From Kiritimatiellales bacterium (GTDB lineage: Bacteria > Verrucomicrobiota > Kiritimatiellia > Kiritimatiellales > Pontiellaceae), in the NCBI GenBank assembly GCA_030625905.1, contig DAOUQA010000092.1, positions 1-8,313 on the forward strand: a stretch of 8,313 nucleotides of DNA, in the 5' to 3' direction. The stretch's first letter is position 1; each line of letters starts with the position of its first letter. Shown here in pieces: positions 1 through 6,632 of the stretch. Position numbers and translations under genes: made by a program. The notes under the pieces are model-generated. The model did no database searches, had not been told where the DNA came from, and worked only from the letters and a program-made list of their open reading frames with translations.

Positions 1-1355
1 AGGTCGAGGGCCGCAGCGGTCGGCTCGGAAGAAGCGGTTGCCCCCATGTATATGCCGTGCTCGAAGTCAAACGCTTCGTGCACGAGCGGCATGGTGTTGG
101 TACGCTTGCCGCCGAATACGAAGATATCAATCGGGACACCGGCCGGATCTTCCCAGTCGGGACAGAGTACCGGACAGAGAGCCGCACGCGCGGTAAAGCG
201 GCTGTTCGGGTGGGCCCCTTTGATGGTGTTGCCTTCTTCATCCTTCATGCCCGGCTTCCACGGACGGTTGAGCCAGTCGGTTCCACCTTCGCACTCAACG
301 CCCATGTCTTCCCACCATACATCGCCGTCGTCGGTAACGACCACATTGGTAAAGATGGCGTCTTTTGCACAACTGGCGAGCGCCATTGGATTGGAGTATT
401 CCGCGGTGCCCGGTGCAACGCCGAAGAATCCGGCTTCCGGATTGATGGCATAGAGGCGTCCGTCGTCGCCGGGTTTCATCCAGGCAATATCGTCGCCGAC
501 TGTTTCGACCTTCCAGCCCGGCACGGTGGACTGGAGCATGGCCAGGTTGGTTTTTCCGCAAGCGGACGGGAAGGCCGCCGCAATGTGAAACTGCTTACCT
601 TCCGGATTGGTGAAACGCAGGATGAGCATGTGCTCGGCCATCCAGCCTTCGCGGCCGGCCATGGCGGATGCAATGCGCAGCGCCAAGCACTTCTTGCCGA
701 GCAGGGCGTTGCCGCCGTAACCCGAACCATAGGACCAGATCAGGTTTTCTTCCGGGAAGTGGGCAATGTATTTCTTTTCGATCGGGGCGCACGGCCAACG
801 GCTGTCTTTCTGGCCGGGCTCCAGCGGGGAACCGACGGAGTGCAGGCACGGAATGAATTCGTCGGTCTGGTCGATCAACTCTAAAACCTTCGGGCTGACG
901 CGCGTCATGATGTGCATGTTGCACACAACGTAGGGGGAATCGGTGATCTCGATGGCATTCTTGGCGATCGAGGAACCGATCGGTCCCATGGAAAACGGAA
1001 TGACGTACATCGGGCGGCCCTTCATGCAGCCGGTGTAGAGTTCCTTCATGGTTTTTTTCAGTTCAACCGGATCGGTCCAGTTGTTGGTCGGCCCGGCATC
1101 CTCTTCCTTGACGGAAGCGATGTAGGTGCGGCTTTCAACACGCGCCACGTCGGACGGGGCGGAGTTAAAGGCAAAGCTGTTCGGGCGCTTTTCCTCGTTC
1201 AGCTTGATCGCCGCACCGGATTCAACCATTTCGACCATCAGACGGTCATATTCTTCCTTGGAACCATCACACCAAACCACCTGGTCCGGAGTACACATTG
1301 CTTCGATTTCAGCCACCCAATCCAGTAGCTTTTTGTTGTTTGTGGGAGCACTCAT
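1..1355 (-). CDS. pckG: GTP-dependent phosphoenolpyruvate carboxykinase (C-terminus cut by window edge)
   Basis: Cytosolic enzyme that interconverts oxaloacetate + GTP with phosphoenolpyruvate + GDP + CO2, at the entry to gluconeogenesis or, in fermenters, as an anaplerotic CO2-fixing step. The minus strand reads open from an ATG at 1355 to the window edge, giving 451 codons of a family that is usually about 600 residues long. The GTP-class signatures are all present: the substrate-binding arginine loop RVESRT near residues 72-77, CMKGRPMYVIPFSMGP near 110-125, GSGYGGNALLGKKC in the middle, the P-loop with reactive cysteine FPSACGKTN (262-270, Cys266, Lys268), the kinase-2 metal site VGDDIAWM (286-293) and the guanine-pocket segment FFGVAPGT (310-317). 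HPNSRF and a VPID-x-FVFGGKR stretch follow. This is the GTP family and not the ATP-type pckA. The start is fixed by GGAGG at 1369-1365, nine bases upstream of the ATG. The gene is divergent from the 1559 gene. Identification is firm; only the last quarter is unseen. Confidence 0.97.
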   Translation of the reverse strand, partial: MSAPTNNKKLLDWVAEIEAMCTPDQVVWCDGSKEEYDRLMVEMVESGAAIKLNEEKRPNSFAFNSAPSDVARVESRTYIASVKEEDAGPTNNWTDPVELKKTMKELYTGCMKGRPMYVIPFSMGPIGSSIAKNAIEITDSPYVVCNMHIMTRVSPKVLELIDQTDEFIPCLHSVGSPLEPGQKDSRWPCAPIEKKYIAHFPEENLIWSYGSGYGGNALLGKKCLALRIASAMAGREGWMAEHMLILRFTNPEGKQFHIAAAFPSACGKTNLAMLQSTVPGWKVETVGDDIAWMKPGDDGRLYAINPEAGFFGVAPGTAEYSNPMALASCAKDAIFTNVVVTDDGDVWWEDMGVECEGGTDWLNRPWKPGMKDEEGNTIKGAHPNSRFTARAALCPVLCPDWEDPAGVPIDIFVFGGKRTNTMPLVHEAFDFEHGIYMGATASSEPTAAALD

Positions 1356-1407
1356 TGTTGTAAACCTCCATTTAGTTTTGAGACGCTATTGTTTAAAAAT
1401 TTGCGAA

Positions 1408-1435
1408 AGGATAGGGAAACGCGGACGCATGTCAA
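1408..1435 (-). promoter_or_regulatory. Putative sigma70-type promoter of pckG
   Basis: On the minus strand a perfect TTGACA (-35, 1435-1430) is followed by a 16-base spacer and TATCCT (-10, 1413-1408). Transcription would start near 1400, leaving a leader of about 45 bases with GGAGG just before the pckG ATG. The hexamers and spacing are seen directly; promoter function is inferred. An AT-rich stretch lies just upstream of the -35 (about 1449-1490) and contains a separated inverted repeat TTAGA/TCTAA (1458-1462 and 1481-1485) that could be an operator or UP-like element. Confidence 0.5.
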
Positions 1436-1558
1436 ACCTTGGCCGCAAAAAATATATTAGACATTTGATCATGTTAATATTCTAAATCTCTAAACTCCAC
1501 CCCATACCTCGGGGTCTTCGACATTGCGATTCTACAACATGCGGCTTGCCATCCGTCC

Positions 1559-1993
1559 ATGGAACGGTTTTGTTTTCACCCAATTATGCGCCACAAAAAA
1601 GCTAGAGAATGGGAAAAGCGACTGAAGGCCGTGTTCGACCAAATCGATATCGAGCTGGAAAAGGAGTACGGCGACCGCTTCGATCTGCACCCCGCCCGCC
1701 CGGAGCACGGTGCCACCTCCAGCCGGGAAATGGATGGTCTCTTTAACGTCGGTGCCTCCTATTCCGCCGGATTTGGTTCCAGGTTTGGCCCCGGCTATGT
1801 GGTCGACATCCGCCTCGCCACCCTCCAGCGCATTCCGAAAGAGCTGAAGCTGGAACTGCGCGACAAGGCCCAGGCCATGCTTGTTGAAAAGCTTCCCGCC
1901 GCCTTCCCCGGGAAGGAACTGCATGTGGTCAAGGAGCGCAACCACCTACGCATCCACGGAGATCTGAGTCTGAATACGGGAACCCGAACATGA
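1559..1993 (+). CDS. Conserved-looking protein of unknown function, 144 aa
   Basis: I do not recognise this family. The protein is soluble, with no signal peptide or membrane segment. It begins with a charged amphipathic helix (residues 11-37, rich in K, R and E) that includes EWEKRLKAVFDQID. A glycine-rich stretch follows (about 65-79, GASYSAGFGSRFGPG), then a hydrophobic strand (YVVDIRLATLQ), a second charged helix (93-112) and a C-terminal part ending HLRIHGDLSL. The last codons overlap the next gene by ATGA (1990-1993), so the two are almost certainly co-translated, and this supports the frame being real. No Shine-Dalgarno sequence is evident. The ATG at 1586 (residue 10, MRHKKAREWEK) is an equally plausible and perhaps more natural start. 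A role linked to the downstream methyltransferase is inferred from the coupling only. Confidence 0.78.
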   Translation: MERFCFHPIMRHKKAREWEKRLKAVFDQIDIELEKEYGDRFDLHPARPEHGATSSREMDGLFNVGASYSAGFGSRFGPGYVVDIRLATLQRIPKELKLELRDKAQAMLVEKLPAAFPGKELHVVKERNHLRIHGDLSLNTGTRT

Positions 1994-2661
1994 ATCCGTG
2001 GGTATTGCTCGATCAAGTGGAGGTGCCGGGCGACGGCGGCGAAATGAAGCTGTACCAACGCGCGTTTGAGTTTTCGATCTCGGTAAAAAACGAGGAACTG
2101 ATGAACAGCCGCATGCACGGGTCGGAGGATGCACTGGCGGAACTGGTCTGCAAGCGGGTGGCGAACCGTAGGAACCCCCGGGTGCTGATCGGTGGACTGG
2201 GCATGGGCTTCACACTGGGCGCGGCGCTGGCGCATTTGGGCGACACCGCCGAGGTGGTCGTGGCCGAACTGGTTCCCGCCGTCGTAAAATGGAACCGCAC
2301 CCATCTGGCCGACTTGGCGAAACGGCCGCTGGATGATCCGCGCGTCACGATACGCGAGTGCGATGTGCGATTGGTGATCAAGGAAAAGACCGCCGCGTAC
2401 GATGCCATCCTGCTCGATGTCGACAACGGCCCCGATGGACTGACGCACGCGGGCAACGACCGGCTCTACACCCACGGCGGTCTCGCCGCCGCCAAGGCCG
2501 CGCTGAAGCCGGGCGGCATTCTGGCGGTGTGGTCGGCCGAGCCGGACAAGTCGTTTTCAAAACGGCTGCACGGCTCCGGGTTTAAGATCGAGGAGGTCAC
2601 CGTGCGGGCGCGCGGCACAAAAGGCCGACGGCATACCATCTGGCTGGCGGAGAAAACCTGA
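1990..2661 (+). CDS. Spermidine-synthase-like SAM-dependent methyltransferase-fold protein
   Basis: A 223-residue class I (Rossmann-fold) SAM-binding protein of the group often annotated as spermidine synthase-like. Nucleotide-binding motif I is VLIGGLGMGFTLGAAL (65-80). The acidic end of strand 2 is VVVAELVP (90-97, Glu93). Strand 4 is YDAILLDVDNGP (137-148), and strand 5 follows as LKPGGILAVWSAEPD (172-186). The NDRLYTHGGLAAAKAAL helix before it is typical of the spermidine synthase fold. The glycine motif of true aminopropyltransferases (GGGDG) is replaced here by GGLGMG, and the usual substrate-side aspartates of the polyamine pocket are not obvious. I therefore infer a methyltransferase or another SAM-using role, not polyamine synthesis. 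It is the second gene of a pair, starting inside the stop of the 1559 gene (ATGA), and is convergent with the PEP-CTERM remnant and GH78 gene downstream. The substrate is unknown. Confidence 0.88.
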   Translation: MNPWVLLDQVEVPGDGGEMKLYQRAFEFSISVKNEELMNSRMHGSEDALAELVCKRVANRRNPRVLIGGLGMGFTLGAALAHLGDTAEVVVAELVPAVVKWNRTHLADLAKRPLDDPRVTIRECDVRLVIKEKTAAYDAILLDVDNGPDGLTHAGNDRLYTHGGLAAAKAALKPGGILAVWSAEPDKSFSKRLHGSGFKIEEVTVRARGTKGRRHTIWLAEKT

Positions 2662-2707
2662 CTTCTGCATATTCTTTTCACCGCTAAAGCACAAAGAATG
2701 CTCTCTT
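2662..2707. other. Short convergent gap with degenerate dispersed-repeat-like sequence
   Basis: These 46 bases separate the convergent methyltransferase gene and the PEP-CTERM remnant. They contain TTTTCACCGCTAAAGCACAA (2675-2694), which resembles the degenerate intergenic family of the type TTTCACCGCAGAG...CAGAG that I recall from many environmental bacterial genomes. The TTTCACCGC core occurs again on the minus strand at 5830-5822. A weak pairing CCGC-TAAA (2681-2688) with TTTA-(GA)-GCGG (2714-2723) could form a hairpin with a long loop, but it has no T-run and I do not call it a terminator. Confidence 0.3.
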
Positions 2708-2818
2708 TCAACGTTTAGAGCGGCGGTAGAATACCCGTCCACCCGATCCCAGTATCAGCAATAGTGCACTGGAGGGCTCGGGGATCGCCACGCCGGTGGT
2801 TTCATGGAAGTCCCGCAT
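2708..2818 (-). pseudogene. Orphan PEP-CTERM sorting tail (36-codon ORF, probable gene remnant)
   Basis: PEP-CTERM tails normally sit at the extreme C-terminus of secreted proteins, where an exosortase recognises and processes them. This 36-residue reading frame is almost nothing but such a tail. It has a short lead (MRDFHETTGV), the motif AIPEPSSALLLIL with the Pro-Glu-Pro triplet at residues 13-15, a short hydrophobic stretch, and the basic end YRRSKR directly before the stop. Its ATG (2818-2816) overlaps the stop codon of the GH78 gene as TGATG. It has no signal peptide and no passenger domain, so it cannot be a normal PEP-CTERM protein. The hydrophobic segment is interrupted by Arg28, a sign of decay. 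The most likely explanation is the leftover 3' end of a deleted or replaced PEP-CTERM gene. Less likely are a translationally coupled micro-protein, or an anchor once fused to the upstream enzyme. The motif is clear; its status is inferred. Confidence 0.6.
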
Positions 2819-5577
2819 CAGATGAGCTTCACTTCCAGTCCTTCGTGGCTGGCATTGGGTTTGAACCCTATTTTGACGCCTGTGGGCGCAACGATGGCGA
2901 CGGTCAGGGTCTCCCCCTTGATTTTCCAATCCACGGAAACCGGTCCCTTCGGTGTTGCGGTGGCACCGCGCGCATGGCGTAAACCGCCGAGCCACGGACT
3001 GACTTCAAAAGCCTTTCCGCCCACCGCCGTCTGACGAATCCCGAGCACGATCCGATTCAGGAAATAGAGCGGGCTGGACGACCAGGCATGGCAGTGGCTA
3101 CGCGTCGGGAAACCGTTTGTATCGAAAGCACTGCCCGGAAGCATTTCCCAGACCGTACTGGAGCCGGCATCGAACATGGGCTGGAAGCTGGTGCGGATGG
3201 ATTCCAGGATCGCATCGGGTTGGTCGAGCGCATCGAGTGCCTCATACATGAATTGCATGGCAAACGGTGAACCGACGGTGGTCATCCCCTTCGGCGGATT
3301 CAGCAGGTTTTCCCGAACCGCCTCTTTTTTGTTTTTTGGAACCAAGTCGTACGTGGCGGACAGCATCGAGGTGTGCTGGCAGATTTTCGGACTGGGCTTT
3401 CCATTTTCGTGAATGCTGTCGGGATAGGATGACTTGGCGTCGTTCCAGGTTTGCTTGATGGCTCGGGTCAGTTTTTTGCGGCGACCGGCCAGTTGGCGCA
3501 ATGCCCCTTCATCCTTCAATGCTACCGCGCAGTTTTCCGCAGCGCGCAATGCGCCGACCAAAAGCATGTTGTTATGCAGAACCGTCACGTGGTCTTGATC
3601 AATCTGCGTCCATTCGAGCAGGTTCCAGAACGTGCCGCTGAAGAGGCCATTGCCGTCAAGCATGCCGAGCGCACCGTCGATATTCTGCTGGACGGAAGGC
3701 CACAGTTTGCGCAGGAACTTCCGGTCGCCGCTGTGGAAATAGTGATCCCAGACGTGGATGCCCCACAGGAAGCTCCACGCCGGCAGGATGCAATCCCACG
3801 AAGAGGGCACCTGGCACCCAACGATCGGAAAGTGTTCCAACGACTGCGCCCCGATTTCCAGCGAACGGGCGGAAACATCGAAATTCGCATACGCGGTAAA
3901 GGCGTATAGGGCTTCGTTGCGGGCATCACCGATCCAGAGGGTTTGCTCGTAGAGCGGGCAATCGGTGAAGGTGTCCTCCATGCAGAGCTGCAATGTGCGT
4001 TCGGACATTTTCCAGACGCGGTTGAGCATGGGGTCGCTGCAGTTGAACGAACCTACCGCCTCGACAGGCGCAGTGGATTCGATGATCCGCAAACTTTTGA
4101 TTTCAACCGGGCTCTTCTGGTTGCGCAGTGTCACAAAAAGATACTGGCCGGAACGGCGCTTGAGCGACGTGAAGCGGTTTGTTCCCTGCTTGGTGATGTA
4201 GCGCATGCCGTTGCGGTTGCCCATGGTGTGCTGGATGATACCATCCGATGTAATGTATTCGACCGCATTGAGATCAACGATCACGCCCGCATCGGCCTTG
4301 ATCTGGAAGTCGAAATAGCCGCACGACTGCTCGCCTAAATCGAAGCACAGCTCGACATCCCCCTTGCGGGACGGCTTGATGATCTTCCCATTGAACAGGC
4401 GATCTGCGGAGCCGACCGGCTCGCGGGCGGAAAATTCCGCCGCGAAATCATCCATGAAAACCTGCTCATCAGGAATATCCCGAAAAAAACCGCCCAGCCG
4501 TTCGTCGGTTTTCTCTTCGGTCTTGCAGGTGGCGGCCAGCGCTTCGGCCTTTCTAAAATAGGCGGTCTGGATTTTTTCCAATCTTTTGTTCGGGAACATA
4601 GGCCAGAGAATATCGGTCTCCTGGACAAGGAAATCATCGAGTACGGCAACCTTCCATGCGCCCCACGTTCCACCCGCCATGTCTAGGTACGGGAAGGACA
4701 GCTCCTTCGCATGCCCGAAGAACGATGGATAGATAAAAAGAATCTGGTGGCTGCCCGGTGACAGGGTCGTTTTCCCCGTCTTCAAAATGCATCCGTTGAC
4801 GGCGACCGTCCAGTTTTTGGCGTCGGGATTGGTGAAGTCCTCTTTGTTGATATCCAAGCCAAAGTTAAACTGCCGCTTGTCACGAACGGTAAAGGTCGAT
4901 GCGAGGATAACCGGTCGGGAAGTATTGATATTAGCCTCGATCACCCCCGGCTGGGCAAGCAGGGTTACCGGAACCGTAAAGCAGGGCGCTGCCCGCTTCA
5001 CCACCGTTGCGCGGTGAAGTTGCGTGAACCGGCGCGGTTTTTTTGTCAGTAGCCCAACGTTGCGGGGTGTGATTTTTCCGGCACGCTTCATCTCCACGGC
5101 GGGCTGCCAGTCGAGGATCTTTTCGAGGCGGGCGTCGTATTCCTCGACCGGCTCCATCTGAAGGGAGATCTTCGGCGTCCACTGCCGCCACGCCGCCGAG
5201 GGGGAGGCCTGCCACGAAGTATCGGTGGCGACAGAACCCTCTGTGGTATCCAGCCGCGCAAGAAGGCCGGCCTGCAATGGAATATGGTGGAAGGTTCCGA
5301 CGCCGAAATAGCGAACGATTACCTCAATCCTGTTCTTTCCCTTTTTTAGCAGGCCGCCGACCTCATGGGTATCGAATAGATAATGGTTGGGGTAGGCTCG
5401 GGCCGGGCCGTCGTGAACCCATTTGCCATTGATGAAAACCCGGTACCAGCTGTCCGCCGTAATATGAAGAGAGGCCTCGCCCGCCTTCTTCAACCCAAAC
5501 TCCTTTTCAAACCGCACCGTCTGGTTGTAGCCATGCACGCCCTGCTGCGCACACCAAATCCATTTTGCCTTGTTCAT
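2818..5577 (-). CDS. Glycoside hydrolase family 78 (alpha-L-rhamnosidase-type), 919 aa
   Basis: Inverting glycosidase expected to remove terminal alpha-L-rhamnose (or a related sugar) from glycans or glycosides. The N-terminal part (about 1-110) is a jelly-roll carbohydrate-binding-like module with W-Y-R-V-F-I-N-G and NHYLFD features. A central all-beta region (about 200-505) leads into a six-hairpin (alpha/alpha)6 catalytic barrel that opens at GSFNCSDPMLNRVWKMSERT (509-528). The catalytic segment DCPLYEQTLWIGDARNE has Asp539, Glu544 and Asp551. This spacing (0, +5, +12) matches the Asp567/Glu572/Asp579 set of Bacillus BsRhaB. Glu811 in SSTVWE is the candidate base, and SHCHAWSSSP (827-836) lines the site. 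A C-terminal beta domain ends the protein (about 850-919). There is no signal peptide, so it is probably cytoplasmic and acts on imported oligosaccharides. The start is supported by GAGGAAAG at 5592-5585. The stop overlaps the ATG of the PEP-CTERM remnant. Family assignment is strong; rhamnose specificity is inferred. Confidence 0.93.
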   Translation of the reverse strand: MNKAKWIWCAQQGVHGYNQTVRFEKEFGLKKAGEASLHITADSWYRVFINGKWVHDGPARAYPNHYLFDTHEVGGLLKKGKNRIEVIVRYFGVGTFHHIPLQAGLLARLDTTEGSVATDTSWQASPSAAWRQWTPKISLQMEPVEEYDARLEKILDWQPAVEMKRAGKITPRNVGLLTKKPRRFTQLHRATVVKRAAPCFTVPVTLLAQPGVIEANINTSRPVILASTFTVRDKRQFNFGLDINKEDFTNPDAKNWTVAVNGCILKTGKTTLSPGSHQILFIYPSFFGHAKELSFPYLDMAGGTWGAWKVAVLDDFLVQETDILWPMFPNKRLEKIQTAYFRKAEALAATCKTEEKTDERLGGFFRDIPDEQVFMDDFAAEFSAREPVGSADRLFNGKIIKPSRKGDVELCFDLGEQSCGYFDFQIKADAGVIVDLNAVEYITSDGIIQHTMGNRNGMRYITKQGTNRFTSLKRRSGQYLFVTLRNQKSPVEIKSLRIIESTAPVEAVGSFNCSDPMLNRVWKMSERTLQLCMEDTFTDCPLYEQTLWIGDARNEALYAFTAYANFDVSARSLEIGAQSLEHFPIVGCQVPSSWDCILPAWSFLWGIHVWDHYFHSGDRKFLRKLWPSVQQNIDGALGMLDGNGLFSGTFWNLLEWTQIDQDHVTVLHNNMLLVGALRAAENCAVALKDEGALRQLAGRRKKLTRAIKQTWNDAKSSYPDSIHENGKPSPKICQHTSMLSATYDLVPKNKKEAVRENLLNPPKGMTTVGSPFAMQFMYEALDALDQPDAILESIRTSFQPMFDAGSSTVWEMLPGSAFDTNGFPTRSHCHAWSSSPLYFLNRIVLGIRQTAVGGKAFEVSPWLGGLRHARGATATPKGPVSVDWKIKGETLTVAIVAPTGVKIGFKPNASHEGLEVKLI

Positions 5578-5886
5578 ACTATATCTTTCCTCAACGGATA
5601 GGGGTCAGGTCTGGACATTAGATATTAAGGGTTTTCTCGGCATTGCGCACCACACTCTTCAACCCGGCATCCGATGACCTGCACAACTCGAAACGCTTTA
5701 CCATCTTTCCGACTGCGGAATACTGCGCTTAACCCCGATTTTTAGACCCCCATCTCATTCCTTTTTGCATTCAAAACAATCAGCATAGTACGGCAGTGCC
5801 TTAACATCCTCAACTCGTTTTGCGGTGAAAGGATGATAAGAAAACCTCCTCGCGGCAAGGGTTGATCCTGTCAATCCGCTGCGAAA
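5578..5886. other. 309-bp non-coding gap between the HAD and GH78 genes
   Basis: No convincing gene lies here. The stretch holds the GH78 ribosome-binding site (5592-5585), a GGGGTCAGGTCT element at 5601, and a second copy of the TTTCACCGC core (minus strand, 5830-5822). It also has GGATTGACAGGATCAA on the minus strand just downstream of the HAD stop, which resembles another common dispersed intergenic motif. A 43-codon open stretch continues in frame after the HAD stop codon (5886-5755, minus). I see no strong promoter and no hairpin with a T-run. Overall it reads as a mosaic of decayed repeats, which is an inference. Confidence 0.5.
5601..5630 (+). repeat. GGGGTCAGGTCT-type element, possible relic of a REP/RAYT-associated repeat
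   Basis: The sequence begins GGGGTCAGGTCTGGACATTA and ends at TTAAGG. It resembles the GGGGTCAGGTCT...GACATT... boxes that I recall flanking REP-associated tyrosine transposase (Y1_Tnp) genes, and standing alone in intergenic regions, in environmental genomes including PVC bacteria. No transposase gene is present in the window. Only this single copy is visible here, so repeat status rests on recollection of the motif. Confidence 0.4.
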
Positions 5887-6543
5887 TCATGCATTAGTAG
5901 GGGGAAAAATATCGAGCAGTTGGCTGGGGTGATCGACGAGGTGGTCGGGGTTGGTGCGGGCGAGTGCCTGGACAGTATTGAGTCCCCATGTGACGGCCAC
6001 GGCCTTGGTGCCGGCGAGGCGCGCGCTTTCGACGTCGACGGAGGTGTCGCCGACATAGTAGAGGGTTTGCGGATCAATCCCCTTCTCGCGGATATATTTT
6101 TTTACCCGTCGCTTTTTGCTGAGGATGCTGCGGGTGGAATGCACCTCGTCGAACCAATCGATATTGTGCTGCCCAAGAAATGCGTGGACGTTCTTGGGGC
6201 GGTTGGACGTGAGGATGTCCATGTGGTAGAGGCCACTTTCATGAATCCGGATCAGAACGTCGACCAATCCTTTGGGTGGATGGACTTCGTGGATGTTCTG
6301 GTGCATGAGGCGCCGCGCATGGATAGCGGCAAGCGGCACCTTCCAGAGGGAGATGCCGACATATTCGATGAATTCGTGTATATTCAGGTGTCGAACCGAC
6401 TCAATCTCCTCCTCCGGAAGGGGACGATAGCCATAGACGGACGACAACCGGTTGAAAACGTTGTAGATGAGCATCATGGTCTCGGCCAGCGTGCCGTCAA
6501 AGTCGAATAGGATGGTTATTTTTTTTCCACTCATAAAACACAT
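5887..6543 (-). CDS. HAD-superfamily hydrolase, phosphoglycolate phosphatase-like
   Basis: A 218-residue cytosolic phosphatase of HAD subfamily IA, the usual size for Gph/PGP-type enzymes. Motif I is FDFDGTLAET (13-22), with the nucleophile Asp14 and acid/base Asp16. A small helical cap follows (about 20-90). Motif II is LTSN (111-114, Ser113). Motif III is a lysine in SKKRRVKK (142-149). Motif IV is YVGDTSVDVESARLAG (163-178), with Asp166 and Asp170 binding Mg2+. The later AVAVTWGLNT (181-190) is also typical. All catalytic residues are present, so it should be active. The substrate could be 2-phosphoglycolate or another small phosphate ester and cannot be told from sequence. The ATG at 6543 has only a weak AAGG upstream; a second ATG at 6534 (MSGKKI) is equally possible. 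It is divergent from the cytochrome gene, with 89 bases between the two starts. Confidence 0.93.
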   Translation of the reverse strand: MCFMSGKKITILFDFDGTLAETMMLIYNVFNRLSSVYGYRPLPEEEIESVRHLNIHEFIEYVGISLWKVPLAAIHARRLMHQNIHEVHPPKGLVDVLIRIHESGLYHMDILTSNRPKNVHAFLGQHNIDWFDEVHSTRSILSKKRRVKKYIREKGIDPQTLYYVGDTSVDVESARLAGTKAVAVTWGLNTVQALARTNPDHLVDHPSQLLDIFPPTNA

Positions 6544-6632
6544 AACTGTACGACCTTGGGGGTAGGCAAACCAGTAGAAACAGGCCGAATTTTCTTCGCC
6601 TCCACACCGAGCGTCCTGTCTAATGCGCAGTT

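Noticed and set aside
57..884. Long plus-strand reading frame of 275 codons
   Set aside because: It lies entirely antisense to pckG, whose family motifs are unmistakable. The translation has no recognisable domain and is a shadow of GC-rich codon use.
1795..2475. Minus-strand reading frame of 226 codons
   Set aside because: It is antisense to the coupled 1559/1990 pair. The methyltransferase motifs and the ATGA overlap show the plus strand is coding.
2681..2723. Possible terminator hairpin between the convergent genes
   Set aside because: The stem is short and bulged, the loop is about 25 bases, and no T-run follows on either strand.
2708..2995. PEP-CTERM frame extended upstream into a 95-codon gene
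   Set aside because: The upstream part is an out-of-frame reading of the GH78 C-terminus, rich in Arg and Cys. Only the 36 codons after the GH78 stop look like real protein.
3451..3909. Plus-strand reading frame of 152 codons
   Set aside because: It is antisense to the GH78 catalytic barrel and has no recognisable domain.
5920..6510. Plus-strand reading frame of 196 codons
   Set aside because: It mirrors the HAD gene; the HAD motifs I-IV are all on the minus strand.
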